Positions 35,066 to 37,823 of a stretch of 37,823 bases of DNA are shown piece after piece. Position numbers and translations under genes: made by a program. Every line of letters begins with the position of its first letter. Positions within the stretch are counted from its first letter, which is position 1. The stretch is from Cyanobacteria bacterium QS_4_48_99 (GTDB taxonomy: Bacteria; Cyanobacteriota; Cyanobacteriia; Cyanobacteriales; Rubidibacteraceae): the NCBI GenBank assembly GCA_003021505.1, contig PXPT01000119.1:1-37823 (forward strand), in the 5' to 3' direction. Below the pieces are notes generated by a model that did not search any database, was not told where the DNA came from, and was given only the letters and a program-made list of their open reading frames with translations.

Positions 35066-36097
35066 ATGAAAACTACCCAGAATTTGCGGCTAACTAGAAA
35101 AATTGCTGTGCTTACAGGCATTGTGGGATTAAGCACCTTTGCCAGCGCTCCAGCGTTAGCACAGATGGAGTCGCCACAGCCGGGTACCGAAGAAACACAA
35201 CAGCCCTCCGGTGAAACGAGTCCCGGCACTTCTCAACAAAATTTGGTGGAAGTAGCATCAGAGGATGCTTCATTTGATACGTTAGTGCAAGCTATCAACG
35301 CGGTAGGGCTATCGGATAGCCTCTCTGGCGGGGGGGAGTCATATACAGTCTTTGCCCCCACTGATGAAGCTTTCGACACCTTACCCAAAGGGGCACTAGA
35401 TGTATTACTGATGCCAGAAAATCAGGATCTATTGAGAGAGATTCTCCGTTATCATGTAGTACCGCGTGAAGTGACTGCTAGGGAGTTCAGTACAGGTACA
35501 GTAGACACCCTTAACGGTGGTATAGCAGTGCAACCAACTGAAGACGGGCTGATTGTCAACAGTGCCAGTGTGACTAAAGCGAATATTCAAGCTAGCAATG
35601 GTGTCATCCATGCAACTAACCGGGTACTGCTATCCCCAACCCTTCGGGAACGTCTTACTGCCCAACTAGAGGCACAACCAGACACACAAAGTCCCTCTCC
35701 AGGAGGTATGGAAAGCCCAGGAGGTATGGAAAGCCCCGAAGGTATGCAGAGTCCTTCACCGGGTATGGAAAGTCCCGGAGGTATGGAAAGCCCCGGAGGG
35801 ATGCAGAGTCCTTCACCGGGTATGGAAAGCCCAGGAGGTACGGAAAGCCCCGGAGGGATGCAGAGTCCTTCACCGGGTATGGAAAGTCCCGGAGGTATGG
35901 AAAGCCCCGAAGGGATGCAGAGTCCTTCACCGGGTATGGAAAGTCCCGGAGGTATGGAAAGCCCCGAAGGGATGCAGAGTCCTTCACCGGGTATGGTCAC
36001 CGGGTATGGAAAGTCCCGGAGGTATGGAAAGCCCAGGAAGTACGGAAAGCCCCGGAGGTATGGAAAGCCCCGGAGGTATGCAGAGTCCTTCACCTGA
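35066..36097 (+). CDS. Secreted fasciclin (FAS1) protein with a minisatellite tail, frame-switched at the end
   Basis: The 343-residue protein has a signal peptide ending SAPALA (about residue 32), a FAS1 adhesion domain at about 60-195 (FDTLVQAINAVGLSDSLSG, YTVFAPTDEAFDTLPKGALD, LRYHVVPREV, NGVIHATNRVLLSP), and a repeat tail. The tail is built of a 19-residue unit, GMQSPSPGMESPGGMESPE, acidic and proline-rich. At residue 310 the frame changes because of a 13-bp duplication (35984-36009). The last 33 residues then become strongly basic (GYGKSRRYGKPRKYGKPRRY), ending at TGA 36095-36097. Without the duplication the gene would continue in frame to TAA at 36108-36110 (PSPDTQQ). Expected to act at the cell surface or in the matrix. 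Confidence 0.85.
   Translation: MKTTQNLRLTRKIAVLTGIVGLSTFASAPALAQMESPQPGTEETQQPSGETSPGTSQQNLVEVASEDASFDTLVQAINAVGLSDSLSGGGESYTVFAPTDEAFDTLPKGALDVLLMPENQDLLREILRYHVVPREVTAREFSTGTVDTLNGGIAVQPTEDGLIVNSASVTKANIQASNGVIHATNRVLLSPTLRERLTAQLEAQPDTQSPSPGGMESPGGMESPEGMQSPSPGMESPGGMESPGGMQSPSPGMESPGGTESPGGMQSPSPGMESPGGMESPEGMQSPSPGMESPGGMESPEGMQSPSPGMVTGYGKSRRYGKPRKYGKPRRYGKPRRYAESFT
35744..36000. repeat. 57-bp minisatellite in the fasciclin gene
   Basis: The unit begins ATGCAGAGTCCTTCACCGGG and starts at 35744, 35801, 35858, 35915 and 35972, exactly 57 nt apart. It encodes 19 residues with few substitutions between copies. Smaller 15-18-nt steps (GGAGGTATGGAAAGCCC) lie inside it. Confidence 0.9.
35984..36009. 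repeat. 13-bp tandem duplication that shifts the fasciclin frame
   Basis: TCACCGGGTATGG is repeated directly and perfectly (35984-35996, 35997-36009). As 13 is not a multiple of three, everything downstream is read one frame over. Confidence 0.92.
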
Positions 36098-36386
36098 TAC
36101 ACAACAGTAACCGCTGCACTAGTTTTTCAGTTTCAAGATGTTTTAGTTTTTTGTTAGTAGGGGCATGGCTTGCGGCTCCTACTATTTCTTTAAACTCTCC
36201 ATTTTCCTCTTTATCTGCAACAGTTAAGCTCCCTCAGTAAGGGGGAAAAAGGGATTAGAACGGGGTGAAATGTAGCACTCAAAAAGCAGCTAGATATCAG
36301 ATATCGGCAGTACGGAGAATAGGCGAAGAAACTGAGATGCGATCACCTGTGGATTGTTCAATTTTCAGATACTATATATTCAGATA
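36098..36386. other. Spacer after the fasciclin gene
   Basis: It contains the terminator at 36156-36190 and the likely original end of the fasciclin gene (TAA at 36108-36110). A tandem repeat occupies its right end (36365-36394). No further gene is seen. Confidence 0.5.
36156..36190 (+). terminator. Intrinsic terminator of the fasciclin gene
   Basis: AGTAGGGGC and GCTCCTACT pair over 9 bp (one G-U) around a 10-nt loop and are followed by ATTTCTTT. Confidence 0.65.
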
Positions 36387-36394
36387 CTATATAT
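36365..36394. repeat. Perfect 15-bp tandem duplication
   Basis: TCAGATACTATATAT occurs twice in succession without mismatch (36365-36379, 36380-36394). It overlaps the end of the archease remnant. Confidence 0.9.
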
Positions 36395-36516
36395 CAAGAA
36401 TTACTGTAGCTGTCCAAACCTAACCTGTTTGTTCCAGTTGGAAATGGTGTAGTGTCACGGCTTTAACATCAACTATTTGTTGGTGAGGATTGGGGTCAAG
36501 GGTTTCACCCTGAATT
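36387..36516 (-). pseudogene. Probable archease 3' fragment, cut by an IS element
   Basis: The minus strand reads GETLDPNPHQQIVDVKAVTL and HHFQLEQTG, then TAG (36422-36420), then VWTATVILDI and a stop at 36389-36387. The order (charged lead-in, VKAVTLHHFQL, W-x-A-x-VILDI at the very end) is the C-terminal pattern of archease, the protein that activates the RNA ligase RtcB. The 5' part is missing: the fragment begins exactly at the end of the IS5-like element. With truncation and an internal stop it cannot be functional. The family call is from memory and moderate. Confidence 0.55.
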
Positions 36517-37343
36517 AGAGGGTGTTTTAGAAGTAGCGAGAGTCTCCGCAACTCGTTTGAGCATGAGCTCAATCATGGCCTGGTAGATGAAGGTCTCCCA
36601 AGTGCGTGGCAGCCTTTCATCATCCTGGCTGAGCCGCCGGCACCGGGAAACCCAGGCCAAGGTGCGCTCCACCACCCAAGCTCGGGGGACTAATCGGAAA
36701 CCATGGCCTCGGGGACGCTCCAGCACTTCCAGCATGCAGTGGAAGTGTTCCAAGACCCACTCGAACAGCATGTCTCCCCCATAGGCCCGGTCGCCCCAGA
36801 TGAGCCGCAGCCGATGGAACCAGCCTCGCCGGAACTGGAGCCGGCGCAACAGCGGCGGCAGCCCTTGCTGGTCAGCTTGGCGACGGTAACGACCACCGCC
36901 AAGAACAGGCCCATGCTGTCCACCAGCACATGGCGCTTGCGCCCTTTGACCCGTTTACCTCCGTCAAAGCCTCCTGCCCAGTGGGTGAGGCAGCCCAGCG
37001 ACACCGACTGCGTATCGGCTATGGCCACCCAGGGGACTGGGGGCGCTTGCACCGGAGCCGTACCACCCGCGTAGGTAGGGGTGATAGGTAGGGGGGAATG
37101 CGCTTCCAACTGCCCTGGTCGCGCCAGGGTGGAAGTAGCCATACACAGTCTGCCAATGCGGAAACTCCCACGGCAGCATGGGCCAGAACCGGCGCGCAAG
37201 ACGTACAGAATGGCTTCGATCGCGGCTGGCAGGTTGGTGTTGCGAGGCTGCCCCAACTGGGAATCGGCGGCGAAGTAGGCCGCGAGTGTCTCCCACTGCG
37301 TGTTGCTCAGCCGAGTGGGGTAGGCTGGGGTGGTAGCTTCCAT
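36505..37343 (-). pseudogene. IS5-family transposase, multiply frameshifted
   Basis: Starting at ATG 37343 the minus strand gives MEATTPAYPTRLSNTQWETL to ILYVLRAG in one frame. PMLPWEFPHWQTVYGYFH follows in a second, IADTQSVSLGCLTHWAGGFD and GGKRVKGRKRHVLVDSMGLF again in the first, and RLRLIWGDRAYGGDMLFEWV and VVERTLAWVSRCRRLSQDDE in a third. The DDE residues survive in pieces (D in IADTQSV, D in IWGDRAY, E in VVERTLAW), so each part is well conserved, but at least three frame changes separate them. The region is visibly richer in G and C than its neighbours, which fits foreign origin. Confidence 0.85.
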
Positions 37344-37414
37344 GGCCTGTCCTCCTTTGGGTTCGGTCGGACAGCCTACGCCATGGAAGCTCCCTGATTT
37401 TTCAAACACCCTCT
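36517..37414 (-). mobile_element. IS5-like insertion sequence, decayed
   Basis: The ends carry an exact 11-bp inverted repeat: AGAGGGTGTTT at 36517-36527 and its complement AAACACCCTCT at 37404-37414, with further partial matching inside. The span of about 0.9 kb and the enclosed transposase fit a one-gene IS5-group element. Flanking triplets are TTA on the left and TCA on the right if the end is placed at GAGGG. This is loosely TNA-like but not an identical target duplication, so the neighbourhood may have been rearranged. Confidence 0.75.
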
Positions 37415-37823
37415 CAGTCTTTTTTTCCATAACCTGGTGGTTGAGCGTAGAAACGTTGACTTGGTTCGCAGCAGCCATAAGGAGAAATTTCCTTACTGTC
37501 AATCCCACTTTCATCCATATAGATTAGTTGCTCTGGTTGGTATAGTGGGAGTATTTCCGTAAATTCAGTCCGGGGTTTTTCATCTCGTTCGAGGTGGTTG
37601 TACGTTTTTTTTTACGTGTCTAGCCAATTTTTTTCAGTCCTCGACCAATGGTATGGCGGCTAATGTTACCCCATTTGGGAGCTATTTGTTCTGTTCGGTA
37701 GTTAGTTCACCATGTGGAGCCACAAATTCTCGAAATGCTTGCCAATTCTGATTTTTTTTGGTGGGGAATGGGAGGGCGAGGGGATTGGGCTTCCACTATA
37801 CCCGTGAGTTAGCTTGGCTGCGC
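37415..37823 (-). pseudogene. IS630-family transposase remnant, runs off the window
   Basis: The minus strand reads QKKSELA, then FREFVAPHGELTTEQ, IAPKWGNISRHTIGRGLKKI, TYNHLERDEKPRTEFTEILP and LYQPEQLIYMDESGIDSKEI, ending RFYAQPPGYGKK where the IS5-like element begins. This is the middle of an IS630-type DDE transposase with its first catalytic aspartate in YMDESGID. At least three frame changes and one in-frame TAG are present, partly at A-runs. The 3' half with the remaining catalytic residues is absent here. Confidence 0.85.

Noticed and set aside
35744-36000. Regularly spaced repeats that could suggest a CRISPR array
   Set aside because: The 57-bp units are contiguous, have no unique spacers and are coding; no cas genes are near.
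35587-36102. Long open frames on the minus strand across the fasciclin repeat (about 171 and 110 codons)
   Set aside because: The repeat unit lacks stop codons in several frames, so these are low-complexity shadows (repeated IPGEGLCIPSGLS-type text) with no start signal or family.
36690-37514. A single 274-codon minus-strand frame as one intact protein
   Set aside because: Its first 57 codons read through the IS630 remnant and the IS end, its middle is an out-of-frame part of the transposase, and only portions match the IS5 family.

Overview
The window is cyanobacterial. It carries the prfA-rpmE-rpsI-rplM-truA-rplQ-rpoA ... secY ... rplC run in the order typical of cyanobacteria, plus the thylakoid NDH-1 subunit gene ndhN, an ldpA-type circadian iron-sulfur protein, a CBS-less IMP dehydrogenase homologue (GuaB3 type), a Ycf45-like ATPase, and repeated copies of the palindrome GCGATCGC (HIP1). 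I do not name a species. Short interspersed repeats in almost every larger spacer suggest a repeat-rich genome.

Layout. 1-475: spacer, with a possible gene fragment running off the left edge. 476-4825 (+): deoC, recO, an MFS transporter and a GT4 glycosyltransferase. 4827-9501 (-): a matrixin-like metalloprotease, secG, gpmI, a doubly broken membrane-protein pseudogene and prfA. 9733-26079 (-): one long block of 27 ribosomal-protein genes with truA, rpoA, infA, adk and secY. The block is read from a clear sigma-70-type promoter near 26550-26576 through a leader of about 460 nt. Within it, spacers between translationally tight groups are filled with hairpin-forming repeats. rpsJ, rpsN and rpmD are absent from the block. 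26667-32878 (+): ndhN, a von Willebrand factor A protein, ldpA, the Ycf45/R3H ATPase and guaB3. 32912-34769 (-): a bidirectional terminator, tRNA-Ala(CGC), a HAD hydrolase and a methyltransferase. 35066-36110 (+): a secreted fasciclin protein with a 57-bp minisatellite. 36387-37823: decayed mobile DNA, in which an IS5-like element, an IS630-like transposase remnant and a piece that looks like the 3' end of an archease gene lie side by side.

Functionally the core of the window is the translation and secretion factory: ribosomal proteins, RNA polymerase alpha, IF-1, RF1, SecY and SecG, with adk and gpmI for energy metabolism. The rightmost 3 kb is accessory and actively changing.

No convincing new defence or biosynthetic system is present. 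The most interesting signals are sequence-level events: a 13-bp tandem duplication that flips a secreted acidic repeat protein into a strongly basic tail; an intergenic repeat that has become a roughly 55-residue in-frame insert in LdpA; a membrane-protein gene broken by both a stop codon and a homopolymer shift; the nested mobile elements beside the archease fragment; and the long structured leader of the ribosomal operon. Family assignments come from reading the translations and motifs without any database search.
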